The notes: generated by a model not told the origin, from the letters alone. A stretch of 48,793 nt of DNA from an uncultured Lachnospiraceae bacterium (GCA_947627645.1 CANQWV010000004.1:1-48793), one strand, 5' to 3'. Shown: positions 1 through 9,869, counted from the first letter of the stretch. Translations and numbers: made by a program.

Positions 1-807
1 TATGGCAACCTGGAAGTGACGAAGCGGTATGTGACAGAGGATGGGCTGTCCCTGGGGCAGTGGCTGGACACGCAGCGCAAGGTGCGCACCGGGAAAGTAA
101 AAGGGGTCTTGAGCGAATCACAGACTTTACGGCTGGATCAGCTGGGGATGCGCTGGGAGTCGAAGGCCGACCAAAACTGGGAGCGGTATTACGCGGCGGC
201 CCAGGCATATTACAGGGAGCATGGAAATCTGCTGGTAAATGTGCGGGATGGGAAATACGGCGGGGTGAACCTGGGTAAATGGCTGGCGCAGCTGCGCACC
301 TACAAAAAGAGCGGCATCCGCAACGCATATATGACACAGGAACGTATGAGGGCGCTTGACTCAATCGGGATGATCTGGGATGTGCCGGACTACCTCTGGG
401 AGCAGAACTATCACGCCGCGCTTTGTTACTATCGGGAGCATGGGGATCTGGACGTTCCCTATTACTATGTAGACCAGGATGGCATCAGGCTTGGCGTCTG
501 GATTGCGAACACAAGATTCGCCAGACGGACGGAAGGAACCGGCAGGGCAGAGCTGACGGAAGAACAGATCGCCCGCCTGGATGAGCTCGGGATGATCTGG
601 GAAAACAAGAACGACGCGGTCTGGGAACGCTCTTACTTAGCGGCGTGCCGTTACCGGAAAAAGTATGGCAACCTGAATATCCCGGTCGCCTATGTGACGG
701 AGGACGGCTGCCACCTGGGGCGCTGGATCCGGAAACAGAAAAACACCTGGGAAACTGGGATGAGCAGGGAGCGCAGGGAAAAGCTGGAAGCGATTGGGAT
801 AGATTAA
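1..807 (+). CDS. Helicase-associated (HA) domain repeat protein, 3' part
   Basis: The frame is open from base 1, so the true start lies to the left; GTG at 16 is only the first possible in-window start. The protein is built from four copies of a unit of about 70 residues. Each unit runs from a Trp and a Tyr-Tyr-(R/K)-EHGNL-like stretch, through V-x-x-DG-x-x-LG-x-W, to LD-x-(L/I)GM-x-W. This is the helicase-associated domain pattern (PF03457), usually found in arrays behind a DEAD/DEAH helicase or alone, and thought to bind nucleic acid. No helicase motifs lie in the visible part. The last repeat ends at the stop. Its link to the polysaccharide genes downstream is unclear, and 255 bases separate them. 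Confidence 0.75.
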   Translation, partial: YGNLEVTKRYVTEDGLSLGQWLDTQRKVRTGKVKGVLSESQTLRLDQLGMRWESKADQNWERYYAAAQAYYREHGNLLVNVRDGKYGGVNLGKWLAQLRTYKKSGIRNAYMTQERMRALDSIGMIWDVPDYLWEQNYHAALCYYREHGDLDVPYYYVDQDGIRLGVWIANTRFARRTEGTGRAELTEEQIARLDELGMIWENKNDAVWERSYLAACRYRKKYGNLNIPVAYVTEDGCHLGRWIRKQKNTWETGMSRERREKLEAIGID

Positions 808-1062
808 ACTGATAGAAAAGTTCCTAAATTCTTTCAATGATTCTCATGGAGACATGTAATCGGAAAGCACTCCGGTCAGTAAGCGGAAATGTCATGTCCC
901 GGGCGCGGGCCGGCTGTGCAGGAAATGCTGCATTGAACTGTATGAGACAGACGGTCTGGGGAGCCTGCAGCCGGCAGAGCCGGGGCAGATGTTTCCCAGG
1001 TAATCCGGTAACCATAGTGCCGGGATGCAATTCATTGGGGTGAAGGCTTTGGTGGTGCAGGA
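808..1062. other. Intergenic gap before the polysaccharide operon
   Basis: This 255-base GC-rich gap should hold the promoter or leader of the polysaccharide operon, but I see no convincing -35/-10 pair, terminator or conserved small frame. The short frames that cross it lack ribosome sites. Confidence 0.3.
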
Positions 1063-2499
1063 ATGAAGAAAGATAGGAAAGCATCCGGATACGGCCGGAT
1101 GAAGTTATTTGACGACATCAAGCATACGTTGAGGAAGCTGGAAGGCCTGTCCGAGGTGTTTGCGCTCGCCTGCATTTATTACTTTATGTGGAAGGCATAT
1201 TACCGGCCGCTGGAGAGCTTCCATAAATACTATGGGAACGGCAAATACATCCTGGCAGGCGTGTATGCGCTTCTGGTGTTTTTCCTGTTCCTGTACTGCG
1301 ATAGCTTCAAGTATGGCCACATGAAACTGTCAGATGTGCTGGTATCACAGTGGATCTCACTGGTTATGGTCAACTTCGTGACTTATTTCCAGCTCTGTCT
1401 GACCGCCAACCATATGCTGAACCTGCTGCCGATGCTGGCGCTTACCGGGATCGACATGGTGCTGGCCTCCGTATTCACCTACCTGTTTACGGTCATATAC
1501 CACCGCTTCTATGTACCGAGGCGTATGCTGATGGTTTACGGCTCCGACAATGCGCTGGCCCTGAAGGGAAAGATGGATACACGGGCGGACAAGTACCGGA
1601 TCGTGAAAATGATACCGTCAGACGCAGGGCCTGGCCGTCTGATCCGGGAGATCCAGAACTATGACGCAGTCGTCATGAACGATGTGCCGGCAGAGGTGAG
1701 GAACGACCTGCTGAAATACTGTTACGAGAATGGCGTACGGACGTATGTGGTCCCTAAGATTTCCGACATCATCCTTAAGAGCGCGGAGGAGATCACGCTG
1801 TTCGACACGCCGCTGCTTTTGATCAAGGGGAAGGGCCTTTCACCAATGCAGAGATTTGCCAAGCGCGCAATGGACCTTGTGCTGTGCGGCATAGCGATGG
1901 TTCCGGGTGCAGTGGCCATGTGCCTGGTGGCGCTGGCAATCAAGCTGGAGGACCACGGGCCGGTGTTCTACCGTCAGGAGCGTGTGACAAAGGATGGGAA
2001 AACCTTTCAGATCCTGAAGTTCCGCTCGATGATCGTCGATGCGGAGAAGGATGGGAAGCCTGTCCCGGCGACGGATCACGACCCGCGGATCACAAAGGTA
2101 GGGCGCATCATCCGGGCGACAAGACTGGACGAGCTCCCGCAGCTCCTGAACATCCTGAAGGGCGATATGAGCATCGTCGGGCCGCGGCCGGAGCGCGTGG
2201 AGCACGTGGAGAAATATATGCAGGAGATCCCGGAATTCGGGTTCCGCATGAAGGTGAAGGGCGGCCTGACCGGCTACGCGCAGATCTATGGGAAATATAA
2301 TACAAGCGCCTATGACAAGCTGCGGCTGGATCTGATGTACATAGAAAAGTATTCGCTGCTGTTGGATATCAAGCTGATGCTGATGACCCTTCAGGTCATG
2401 GTGAGGAAAGAGAGCACGGAGGGGTTCGCTGAACATCAGAATACGGAACCTTTCAGGGAGGCTGCAATTGCGGCGGGAGAGGAACTCATTGGGAAATAA
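1063..2499 (+). CDS. Polyprenyl-phosphate sugar-1-phosphate transferase (WcaJ/WbaP-like)
   Basis: This enzyme probably starts repeat-unit assembly by moving a sugar-1-phosphate from a nucleotide sugar to undecaprenyl phosphate at the inner membrane face. The protein has 478 residues. Several hydrophobic helices occupy the first ~150 residues, followed by a soluble nucleotide-fold stretch and one more membrane segment near 270-290. The C-terminal bacterial sugar transferase domain (PF02397) carries KFRSM, a DPR-x-T-x-x-G-x-x-(I/L)R segment, RLDELPQL, the [12 protein letters not shown] signature and [14 protein letters not shown]. Length and order fit full-size WcaJ/WbaP enzymes. The ribosome site for 1063 is poorly spaced, so the ATG at 1099 is possible. 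The transferred sugar cannot be read from the sequence. It heads the run of + strand polysaccharide genes. Confidence 0.93.
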   Translation: MKKDRKASGYGRMKLFDDIKHTLRKLEGLSEVFALACIYYFMWKAYYRPLESFHKYYGNGKYILAGVYALLVFFLFLYCDSFKYGHMKLSDVLVSQWISLVMVNFVTYFQLCLTANHMLNLLPMLALTGIDMVLASVFTYLFTVIYHRFYVPRRMLMVYGSDNALALKGKMDTRADKYRIVKMIPSDAGPGRLIREIQNYDAVVMNDVPAEVRNDLLKYCYENGVRTYVVPKISDIILKSAEEITLFDTPLLLIKGKGLSPMQRFAKRAMDLVLCGIAMVPGAVAMCLVALAIKLEDHGPVFYRQERVTKDGKTFQILKFRSMIVDAEKDGKPVPATDHDPRITKVGRIIRATRLDELPQLLNILKGDMSIVGPRPERVEHVEKYMQEIPEFGFRMKVKGGLTGYAQIYGKYNTSAYDKLRLDLMYIEKYSLLLDIKLMLMTLQVMVRKESTEGFAEHQNTEPFREAAIAAGEELIGK

Positions 2500-2651
2500 T
2501 TTTCCGATAGGCTGTGAAAGTGACTGTAGAGGACAATCTGGCAATGCCGGACTGCCTGAAGGAAGGGACATCTGGTCTGCTGTTACGGAAATTGCAGAAA
2601 TGACAGTACAGGTAAGCCTTTATAAAGTACGTAGATACAGGGGAAGAGAAG

Positions 2652-3416
2652 ATGCTGGTTAGCGTGGTCATGCCCACCTATAACTGTGGGGCATACATAG
2701 AAGAGTCTGTAAAGTCTGTATTAGCGCAGACGGTTTCCGACTGGGAGATCCGGATCGTGGATGACTGCAGTATGGATCATACTTATGAAGTGTTAGAACC
2801 TTATTTGAAACAATATCCGAATATTCATTACTACAGGCTTCCGCAAAATAGCGGTCCTGCCACAGCGCGGACTGAGGCCATCCGACAGGCGGAGGGAAAA
2901 TATATTGCTTTTCTGGACAGCGACGATCTCTGGAAACCGGACAAGCTGGAAAAACAGATCCGTTTCATGGAAACAACCGGAGCGAAATTCAGCTGCACGG
3001 CCTACAGTCAGATGGATGAGAACGGGAAGCCACTCGGCATTGTATGTGTGCCGCCGGAAAAGACGGATTATAACAAAATGTTTTATCTGTCGGATCCGAT
3101 CGGGAATCTGACTGTAATGTACGACCAGGAAGCATTGGGAAAATATGAGGTGCCAATGATCAGGAAAAGAAATGATTATGCGCTGTGGCTGCGGATGCTG
3201 CATGATGTGGACTACTGTTATGGGCTGCCGGAGATTCTGGCTGTTTACAGGGTTCGAAAAGGGTCAGTGAGCAGCAATAAGATGAAATTGATTCGGTATC
3301 AGTGGCATCTGTATCGGGAGATTGAGAAGATGAGCATCGCTAAGAGTGGTTTTGGGATACTTTGCTGGGCATTTGTGAAAGGGATCGGAATCGGAGTGGA
3401 CAGGAGAAAAGGGTAG
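2652..3416 (+). CDS. Glycosyltransferase family 2
   Basis: A cytoplasmic inverting GT-A enzyme of 254 residues, likely adding one sugar of the repeat unit. The N-terminus has the GT2 opening VSVVMPTYN, then SVLAQT and VDDCS. The nucleotide/metal-binding DxD equivalent is in AFLDSDDLW near residues 90-98. The later part has a KRNDYALWLRML stretch typical of GT2 catalytic ends. A GGGAAGAGA ribosome site precedes the ATG. It lies 152 bases after the sugar transferase in DNA of similar GC content, and decayed glycosyltransferase sequence follows it. Donor and acceptor are unknown. Confidence 0.88.
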   Translation: MLVSVVMPTYNCGAYIEESVKSVLAQTVSDWEIRIVDDCSMDHTYEVLEPYLKQYPNIHYYRLPQNSGPATARTEAIRQAEGKYIAFLDSDDLWKPDKLEKQIRFMETTGAKFSCTAYSQMDENGKPLGIVCVPPEKTDYNKMFYLSDPIGNLTVMYDQEALGKYEVPMIRKRNDYALWLRMLHDVDYCYGLPEILAVYRVRKGSVSSNKMKLIRYQWHLYREIEKMSIAKSGFGILCWAFVKGIGIGVDRRKG

Positions 3417-3447
3417 CTGTTGTTATGATATGGAATAAATAAAAACT

Positions 3448-3621
3448 ATGAAAAAGATTGGAATCTGTGGCCATTTTGGAGAAGGAAAGATGCTTCTTAA
3501 TGGACAAACAATAAAGACAAAGTGCATAACAGAAGAGCTGATCAAATATTATGGCGAGGATCAGATACTGACAGTGGATTCTCACGGAGGAGTGAAGGTG
3601 GTTTCGAGGATTCGCGTTTAG
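3448..3621 (+). pseudogene. Glycosyltransferase N-terminal fragment
   Basis: A 57-codon frame opens with residues that look like the start of family-4-type glycosyltransferases of this bacterial group: KIGICGHFG, then NGQTIKTK and a TVDSHGG-like stretch. It then runs into an early stop. Normal members have several hundred residues, so only the N-terminal ~50 remain. Seen: the motif and the stop. Inferred: deletion of the rest, probably when the AT-rich island was inserted or rearranged. It could instead be a short unrelated frame, but the N-terminal match is specific. Confidence 0.55.
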
Positions 3622-3876
3622 CTGAAAATTTATTATATATACCAACAGGTATGAGATTAAAAGAATTATTTATATGCAAGCGAGTATGTAAAGGGCTGTC
3701 CGATGGAGCTACTAGAGTCGCCGATTATGTTCAACGCAGAGGGTCGACCGAATTGGAAACATATATATCTGTAACCGTTGAAAAAATAATTTGAATTATA
3801 GGTAGTAATGTTGGATTGTACTTTCATCAACGCCTGAGATATACATTTATATGCTTAAAACAGAAAGGATGAAACG
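3622..3876 (+). other. Decayed sequence between glycosyltransferase genes
   Basis: These 255 bases hold no intact gene. A 32-codon tail (3676-3774, with GCPMELLESPIMF and GRPNWKH) ends at a stop in the same frame as the upstream fragment and reads like the C-terminus of some transferase, though I cannot name the family. GC content falls steeply across this stretch, marking the left edge of the AT-rich island. At 3862-3878 lies the ribosome-site motif that recurs almost unchanged at 8719-8735. Confidence 0.4.
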
Positions 3877-4737
3877 GTGGATACGTATAAATATATAATA
3901 ATAATTCTTGTATATAGAAATGCTCTGGATCTTCAGGAATGTATAGAGAGCATCTGTAATGGAATAAGATCCTTTAAAATTGTTATAGTAAATGCATATT
4001 ATGATATGCCAAGCTATATGGAAATAAAAAAGGTAGCACAGGACTATGGGTGTGATTTTTTGAATATAGAGAATAAAGGATACAGTTATGGAAATAACTG
4101 CGGCATAAAATATGCAAGAGAACGATATCAATTTGAATATTTGATTATTGCGAATCCAGATACCATAGTAGAAAAGTTTGAGGATAGTGATGTTAATAAC
4201 TGTGATGTGATTGCTCCCAATATAGTTGATCTAAAAGGGCAAAAGCAAAATCCGGCAAGTGTTGTATTTATCTCAATAGATGCGAAACTGGCATACAAGG
4301 GATTTAAGAAGAATAGAACATGGATGCTATTACTTCCTATTTGTATAAATAAGATTATAAGAACAGGATTTTTATATTTGAATAAATTTTTTCCAAAAAA
4401 TACTAGGAAAATTTATAAGGCCCATGGAAGTTTTCTTTTAATGAAGAAACGGGTAGTAGATTTATTATTTCCTATTTATGATGAAAATATGTTTCTATTT
4501 TCTGAAGAAGATGTGTTGGCATATAAGCTGAAAAGAGAGGGGATTTCTACAAATTATACAGAAAATATGAAAATAATTCACAAAGAAGATGGAAGTATTA
4601 AAAAAAGTAATTTAAGTGTAAAAGAAGAAGTAAGAAAGAGTGGTATTTATTTTTACGAGCATTATTTGCAAAATAAAAATTTGCAGGATAAAACAGTTTT
4701 GAAACAAAATGAGAACAACTCTGGCGGTGAAAGATGA
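3877..4737 (+). CDS. Glycosyltransferase family 2, rhamnosyltransferase-like
   Basis: A GT-A fold enzyme of 286 residues. An N-terminal IIIILVYRN strand is followed by NIENKGYSYGNNCGIKYA, the glycine-rich stretch seen in rhamnosyltransferase-like GT2 enzymes. ANPDTIV is the DxD equivalent, and FSEEDV near residue 210 is the likely catalytic acidic pair. It starts with GTG behind AGAAAGGATG. It is the first gene of the AT-rich island; codon use leans heavily to A/T endings, unlike the genes before 3.4 kb. Its stop overlaps the polymerase start by 4 bases, so the two are probably translationally coupled. The sugar specificity is unknown; the rhamnosyltransferase label is only family resemblance. 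Confidence 0.85.
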   Translation: MDTYKYIIIILVYRNALDLQECIESICNGIRSFKIVIVNAYYDMPSYMEIKKVAQDYGCDFLNIENKGYSYGNNCGIKYARERYQFEYLIIANPDTIVEKFEDSDVNNCDVIAPNIVDLKGQKQNPASVVFISIDAKLAYKGFKKNRTWMLLLPICINKIIRTGFLYLNKFFPKNTRKIYKAHGSFLLMKKRVVDLLFPIYDENMFLFSEEDVLAYKLKREGISTNYTENMKIIHKEDGSIKKSNLSVKEEVRKSGIYFYEHYLQNKNLQDKTVLKQNENNSGGER

Positions 4738-6050
4738 ATATTTTTTTAAGTGTGATTTTTCTGCTGATGTTATTAGTATTTCTTCATGTTTTCAGAATAC
4801 CACGGTGGACTCCTGTATATATTTTCTGTATTTTTTGGGTCGCTCAGTTCTCGATAGGGTATGTTTTATATTCAGAAATAAGATGGTCTATATTGACGAT
4901 TGTATATTTTTTTTCCTGCGGGATGTCAGGAATTTTGGGGTATGCGGTATGCCCAAAAAGAAAATGTAGTATCTGTAATATCGTTAACAAAAAAGAGAGT
5001 GTTTGCTTCTACGATACTCACAGAGCAAGAGTACTGCTTATATTTTATATTATACTAGGCATAATTCATGCATTAATTCTAATAAGAAATTACGGGTTTT
5101 CAATAAGGTCATTTACATCAATAGGTTCATTATTCGCAATAAATAATGAAATCGCTGTCTTGCGTTATAGTGGACGAGAAATAGCCTCCAATGGTATCCA
5201 AAAGTTTTTACTTGCCGTTGTATATGTGACACCACTTGCCGGAGGTTATCATTATGTGTTCGCTAAAAAGAAAACAGACTATATCCTTTGTTTTTTATCT
5301 TTTCTTCCAGAACTTTTATCTCTGTTTTCCACCAATGGAAAAGCAGGCTTTATAGCATGTATTATACTATGGCTGACTGGCTATTTTGTAGCTGCGTTTC
5401 ATATTAAAAAAGAGATTTCATTTTCTTTAAGAACTATCGTTATTATTATGATAACAGCGACAATAGTTACGCTGATATTGTTGAGTACGATGGTATTACG
5501 AATTGGAATAATCAACAATTCAGTAATCCATATCGTTTTAAATAAATTTAAAAATTATGCTTTTGGACATATAGTTGCGATTAACAACTGGTTGGATACA
5601 AATATAATGAAAAGTGAACTGACATTAGGATATCAGACTTTTATTGGTATTGCTCGATATTTTACAGGGGGCGTAAGGGCACAGGGAGTATATACAGATT
5701 TTTACAGAGAACTGGGATTTTCCACAAACGTATATACATATTTACGTGGACTCTATATGGACTTTGGTTTTTTTGGCAGTTGTATATTCTTTTTTCTATA
5801 TGGGTATATAAGCGCATATGTGATTCGAAGGATCAGGGAAAAGAAAAATGGTGTATACATTGCTGAGATGCTTCTTATGGCAGAATACTTTTTTAGTCTG
5901 TATTTTATAATATCCATTTTCAGCTATGGGAGTTTTATTCTGATATTGCCTATATTTGCTGTCCACGTTTTCCTGTGCCAGAAGAGAGCAACAATAAGTT
6001 TTGTAAGAAAGAATGTGAAATTTCAGTCGTATAAAATTATAAGGAACTGA
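4734..6050 (+). CDS. Repeat-unit polymerase, Wzy-like
   Basis: A 438-residue integral membrane protein with about 10-12 hydrophobic helices and a larger extracytoplasmic loop before the last helices, around residues 255-330. This layout fits Wzy/O-antigen polymerases, which join lipid-linked repeat units outside the membrane. Polymerases are too variable for a diagnostic motif, so the call rests on topology, size and position between a glycosyltransferase and a flippase. It overlaps the upstream gene by 4 bases and is very AT-rich. No other polymerase candidate lies in the locus, which supports the assignment. Confidence 0.75.
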   Translation: MNIFLSVIFLLMLLVFLHVFRIPRWTPVYIFCIFWVAQFSIGYVLYSEIRWSILTIVYFFSCGMSGILGYAVCPKRKCSICNIVNKKESVCFYDTHRARVLLIFYIILGIIHALILIRNYGFSIRSFTSIGSLFAINNEIAVLRYSGREIASNGIQKFLLAVVYVTPLAGGYHYVFAKKKTDYILCFLSFLPELLSLFSTNGKAGFIACIILWLTGYFVAAFHIKKEISFSLRTIVIIMITATIVTLILLSTMVLRIGIINNSVIHIVLNKFKNYAFGHIVAINNWLDTNIMKSELTLGYQTFIGIARYFTGGVRAQGVYTDFYRELGFSTNVYTYLRGLYMDFGFFGSCIFFFLYGYISAYVIRRIREKKNGVYIAEMLLMAEYFFSLYFIISIFSYGSFILILPIFAVHVFLCQKRATISFVRKNVKFQSYKIIRN

Positions 6051-6071
6051 TGATGATTTTGCTTATGGGAG

Positions 6072-7640
6072 ATGTGGTGTTTGAAATATAAAGGAAATGA
6101 TAATGATCCCTCTAAGAAAATAATAAATATGACGGGTGCAATTACAGGAGTCGTTTTTTTTACATTGGCTGCAAAATTGCTTGGGTTCTTGCGTGAGATT
6201 GTGTTGTCAGGTTACTTTGGAGCAACAGGGATTTCCGATGCATATCTTATTTCTCAAACGATACCGGGAACAATATTTCAGTTTGTGGGAGTTGGACTTT
6301 CCACTTGCTTTATCCCGATTTATTTTAAAATACTTTATAGGACAAAGACGGAAGTTAATGCGTTTACAAATAAAATACTGACTATAATATTGATTTTTTC
6401 AACAATAGTAATAGTTATTATATGGATGGCAACCCCTACAATTGTAAAAATGTTTGCGTCCGGTTTTGTAGGAGATACATTATATTATGCTGTTTGGTTT
6501 ACCAGAATAGGTGTATTAAGTTTATATTTTTCCACCCTGATATATGTTTTTAATAGTTATCTTCAGGCAAATAATGTATTTACTGTTACAGCATTTTCAG
6601 TGATTCCAAACAACATATGCATTATTTTGTCTATTGTTCTTGGAGCTAGATGTAATATTTGGTTTATGAGTATAGGAAGTACTTTAGCTGTAGGTCTACA
6701 ACTTTTGTTTTTGATTCCGGCAGTTAAGAAACTGAATTTTAGATTTGCTATGAACTTTCACTGGAATTCTGAGTATGTTAAAGATTTTTTTTCCCTGATG
6801 TTGCCTGTAATATGCGGAGTATCTGTAAATGAGATTAATACTTTGGTAGACAGGACAGTTGCATCTCAAGTGGTAGTTGGTGGTATTTCTGCGCTTACGT
6901 ATTCATATAGTTTGATTATGCTGATTCAAGGTGGTTTTGTTCAGCCGATCGTTACGGTTTGCTATCCACAAATTACAGACGCGATTATAGGTGAAAAATG
7001 GGAAGAGGCAAAAGTAATATTAAAAAGGGTCTCTGGAATAATATTGAGTTTTTTAATCCCTACTACAGCGGGATTAATACTATATAGTAAACAAATTATT
7101 AAAATGCTTTTCGGCCGTGGAATGTTTGATCAGGAGGCTGTTTTACTCACAGCGTCTGCATTATCATTTTATGCGGCAGGTATATGTTTTGTGGGGATAA
7201 GGGAATTATTATCGAAGTTTTATTATGCGAACAGAGATACTAAAACACCGATGTATAATTCTATGATCGGTGTATCTATGAATATTATTTTAAATTTTAT
7301 ATTATCCAGATATTTCGGAATTGGTGGACTTGCATTTGCAACCAGTATATCGGCAATATTCACATCGTTTCTTTTATTGAAGAATTTGAGAAAAAGAGTT
7401 TTTAAAGAGACGTTTATGATTATTAGTGTTGTAGAATTAATAAAAATATGTATAGCGACTGTGATAATGGTAGTTATATCGTACTCTGTATATAAGCTAT
7501 TAAATTCTGAAAATATGATGTGTTTGTTAATTGCCATATTGTTAGGGGTAGTGAGTTATGGCATGGCCGGATATATATTAAAAATGGATATTGTAAACAC
7601 AGGATTATATATAATAAAAAAGAAAAAGCAGTCATATTAG
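6072..7640 (+). CDS. MurJ/MviN-family flippase acting as Wzx
   Basis: A 522-residue protein with about 14 hydrophobic helices. The start of the transporter domain carries GFLREIVLSGYFGATGISDAY, the MurJ/MviN (MOP superfamily) pattern, and a later ITDAIIGEKW-like cytoplasmic loop fits the same family. MurJ flips lipid II. A copy between a polymerase and glycosyltransferases most likely moves the lipid-linked polysaccharide unit across the membrane, the Wzx role. It lies 21 bases after the polymerase in equally AT-rich DNA. The housekeeping lipid II flippase would be elsewhere; if none is, this gene could serve both purposes. Confidence 0.85.
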   Translation: MWCLKYKGNDNDPSKKIINMTGAITGVVFFTLAAKLLGFLREIVLSGYFGATGISDAYLISQTIPGTIFQFVGVGLSTCFIPIYFKILYRTKTEVNAFTNKILTIILIFSTIVIVIIWMATPTIVKMFASGFVGDTLYYAVWFTRIGVLSLYFSTLIYVFNSYLQANNVFTVTAFSVIPNNICIILSIVLGARCNIWFMSIGSTLAVGLQLLFLIPAVKKLNFRFAMNFHWNSEYVKDFFSLMLPVICGVSVNEINTLVDRTVASQVVVGGISALTYSYSLIMLIQGGFVQPIVTVCYPQITDAIIGEKWEEAKVILKRVSGIILSFLIPTTAGLILYSKQIIKMLFGRGMFDQEAVLLTASALSFYAAGICFVGIRELLSKFYYANRDTKTPMYNSMIGVSMNIILNFILSRYFGIGGLAFATSISAIFTSFLLLKNLRKRVFKETFMIISVVELIKICIATVIMVVISYSVYKLLNSENMMCLLIAILLGVVSYGMAGYILKMDIVNTGLYIIKKKKQSY

Positions 7641-7774
7641 AATGTATGAGTTGTTTAGTTAAAGAATTATTGATTATAGTACCTTGTTTTGAGATACTGA
7701 AAAAATTTAAGAGGATATATGAAAAACATATAGTTTTGTTTCTGTCAGTTTTTAACACTATATAAAGGAGCAGT

Positions 7775-8659
7775 ATGAAAATTGTTAAAGTAAAAGGTGG
7801 ATTGGGAAACCAGATGTTTCAATATACTTTTGCAAAATTGTTACAGAAGAGAACCGGGGATGAGATTCGTCTTGATTATTCATATTTTACAGAATTTAAA
7901 TCGAGTAGAATATTAGTGCCACGTTCACAGAATTATTGTTTATCAATACCGATGGCCTCAAAAGAAGAAATAGAAAAGATTTGCTTATTAAGACATAACG
8001 GTAATCCTAAGTCTTTTAGATATAAGTCCGGTATTTTTCTGGAAGGGATAATAAATGGAAAATATTTTATAGAACCCAATAGGGCTTATATTGCGCCAGA
8101 AAAAATTATACATAATAATTTTTTTGATGGTTATTGGCAATCATGGAGATATTATGACGAGGTGAAGGAGGAAGTTAAAAAGGACTTTATTCCTAAAACG
8201 GAATTATCTTGGAACACTGTCAAAATGCAAGAGAAGATAAGAAACCAAAATTCTGTTTTTGTAGGAGTTCGAAAAGGAGAAGATTATTCTAAAGGTATCG
8301 AACATTTTGGAACGTTTAATTCAGAGTATTATCAACGGGCTATGGATTATATTGCTGATAGGGTACGTAATCCAGTTTTTTATATTTTTTCTAATGACAT
8401 TGAATGGTGTAAAAGAAATTTGAATTGGGGTAAACATAAAGTGATATACAGAGAGCCTGAGCAACAGACGAATGATTTTGAAGAATTAATATTAATGACT
8501 TCATGTAAACATGCTGTAATAATTAATAGTTCGTATCATTGGTGGGGCGCTACTTTGATTTCTAATAAAGAGAAAATAGTATGTTGTCCAATGAGATGGT
8601 GGTTTGATAATAAACCAATTGATATCATCCCGGATACATGGAAGAGAATATCGAATTAA
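7775..8659 (+). CDS. Alpha-1,2-fucosyltransferase-like, GT11
   Basis: A 294-residue glycosyltransferase of family 11. Residues 7-20 have KGGLGNQMFQYTFA, the GT11 start motif. DGYWQSWRYY lies at 118-127, the donor-binding arginine motif appears as VRKGED at 165-170, FSNDIEWCK at 205-213 and NSSYHWWGA at 251-259. GT11 enzymes use GDP-L-fucose, which matches the gmd and fcl-like genes just downstream. The usual HxRRGDY reads VGVRKGEDY here, so the donor might be a modified 6-deoxyhexose rather than plain fucose; that is inference. AAAGGAG precedes the ATG. It is the last complete gene of the AT-rich island. Confidence 0.88.
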   Translation: MKIVKVKGGLGNQMFQYTFAKLLQKRTGDEIRLDYSYFTEFKSSRILVPRSQNYCLSIPMASKEEIEKICLLRHNGNPKSFRYKSGIFLEGIINGKYFIEPNRAYIAPEKIIHNNFFDGYWQSWRYYDEVKEEVKKDFIPKTELSWNTVKMQEKIRNQNSVFVGVRKGEDYSKGIEHFGTFNSEYYQRAMDYIADRVRNPVFYIFSNDIEWCKRNLNWGKHKVIYREPEQQTNDFEELILMTSCKHAVIINSSYHWWGATLISNKEKIVCCPMRWWFDNKPIDIIPDTWKRISN

Positions 8660-8718
8660 GATATCTGTGAAAGAATTATAAATTGTAGCATGTATTTTCA
8701 GTGATTTAAAAATATGAG

Positions 8719-8766
8719 AGAAAGGATGAAATGGTTCTTTTTGTTACCATACATATACAAAAATGA
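8719..8766 (+). promoter_or_regulatory. Ribosome site and 11-codon frame coupled to gmd
   Basis: A strong AAAGGATG site precedes an ATG at 8731 that opens an 11-residue frame. Its TGA stop (8764-8766) overlaps the gmd start in ATGA. The gmd ATG has no good ribosome site of its own, so ribosomes finishing the short frame may restart on gmd. The 17 bases at 8719-8735 match 3862-3878 with one mismatch. Confidence 0.45.
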
Positions 8767-9851
8767 GGAAAGCATTGATCACAGGTGTTACCGGGCAGGA
8801 CGGCTCGTTCCTGTCGGAGTTCTTATTAGAGAAGGGATATGAGGTGCATGGCCTGATCCGTCGGTCATCCACGGATTACCGGGCAAGGATTGCGCATTTG
8901 GAAAATAACGAGCATTTCCATCTTCATTATGGGGACTTGGGGGATTCTATGAGTTTGATGTCGGTGATCGGACAGATCCGACCGGACGAGATCTATAACC
9001 TTGCGGCACAATCCCATGTGCAGGTTTCCTTTAACGTCCCCGAGTATACAGCGGATGTTGTGGCTACGGGAGTGCTGCGGGTGTTGGAGGCAGTCAGGCT
9101 GTGCGGGCTTGCGGATACCTGCCGCATCTATCAGGCGTCGACTTCGGAACTATATGGGAAGGTGGAAGAGGTACCCCAGAGTGAGAATACGCCATTCCAT
9201 CCGTTCAGTCCGTATGCTGTGGCAAAACAGTATGGTTATTGGATCGTAAAGGAATACCGGGAGGCTTACGGGATGTACTGTTGTTCCGGTATCCTGTTCA
9301 ATCATGAATCAGAGCGTCGAGGCGAAACCTTTGTAACGAGGAAGATCACGTTAGCTGCTTCCCGGATCAAACAGGGGAAACAGGACAAGCTGGTCCTGGG
9401 AAATCTTTCCGCCCTCCGCGATTGGGGATACGCCCGGGATTATGTGGAGTGTATGTGGCTTATGCTCCAACAGGACAAACCGGAGGATTTCGTGATCGCT
9501 ACTGGAGAACAGCACAGCGTCCGCGAGTTCTGCAAACTGGCATTCCAATATATAGGAATCGACTTGACGTTTGAAGGAACCGGAGAAGAAGAGAAGGGAA
9601 TCGACAAAGCGACCGGAAAAGTTCTGATCGAAGTATCCCCTGAATTTTACCGACCGACGGACGTCGTCAATCTTTGGGGAGATCCGTCCAGGGCGAAAGA
9701 AGCTTTGGGATGGAACCCGACCAAAACCTCTTTTGAAGAACTGGTGCGGATCATGGTGGAGCATGACATGGAACAGGTCGCAAAGGAGCGTGCGGAAGAA
9801 TATATCGACCTTCAAAAGATTGAATCTTTGGAAAAAGGTGTCATCAGATAG
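8763..9851 (+). CDS. gmd: GDP-mannose 4,6-dehydratase
   Basis: Converts GDP-D-mannose to GDP-4-keto-6-deoxy-D-mannose, the branch point to GDP-L-fucose, colitose, rhamnose and perosamine. The 362-residue SDR protein has [10 protein letters not shown] at 8-17 for NADP binding, LIRRSS and DLGDSMSL in the expected places, the catalytic triad region STSELYG with Thr127 and Glu129, and Tyr151-x3-Lys155. [16 protein letters not shown] is the substrate-binding stretch of the family. Length is normal. It is the first GC-rich gene after the AT-rich island. manA, manC and a mutase downstream can supply its substrate, and the next gene begins right after its stop. Confidence 0.96.
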   Translation: MRKALITGVTGQDGSFLSEFLLEKGYEVHGLIRRSSTDYRARIAHLENNEHFHLHYGDLGDSMSLMSVIGQIRPDEIYNLAAQSHVQVSFNVPEYTADVVATGVLRVLEAVRLCGLADTCRIYQASTSELYGKVEEVPQSENTPFHPFSPYAVAKQYGYWIVKEYREAYGMYCCSGILFNHESERRGETFVTRKITLAASRIKQGKQDKLVLGNLSALRDWGYARDYVECMWLMLQQDKPEDFVIATGEQHSVREFCKLAFQYIGIDLTFEGTGEEEKGIDKATGKVLIEVSPEFYRPTDVVNLWGDPSRAKEALGWNPTKTSFEELVRIMVEHDMEQVAKERAEEYIDLQKIESLEKGVIR

Positions 9852-9869
9852 ATGGGAAAGGATGGGCAT

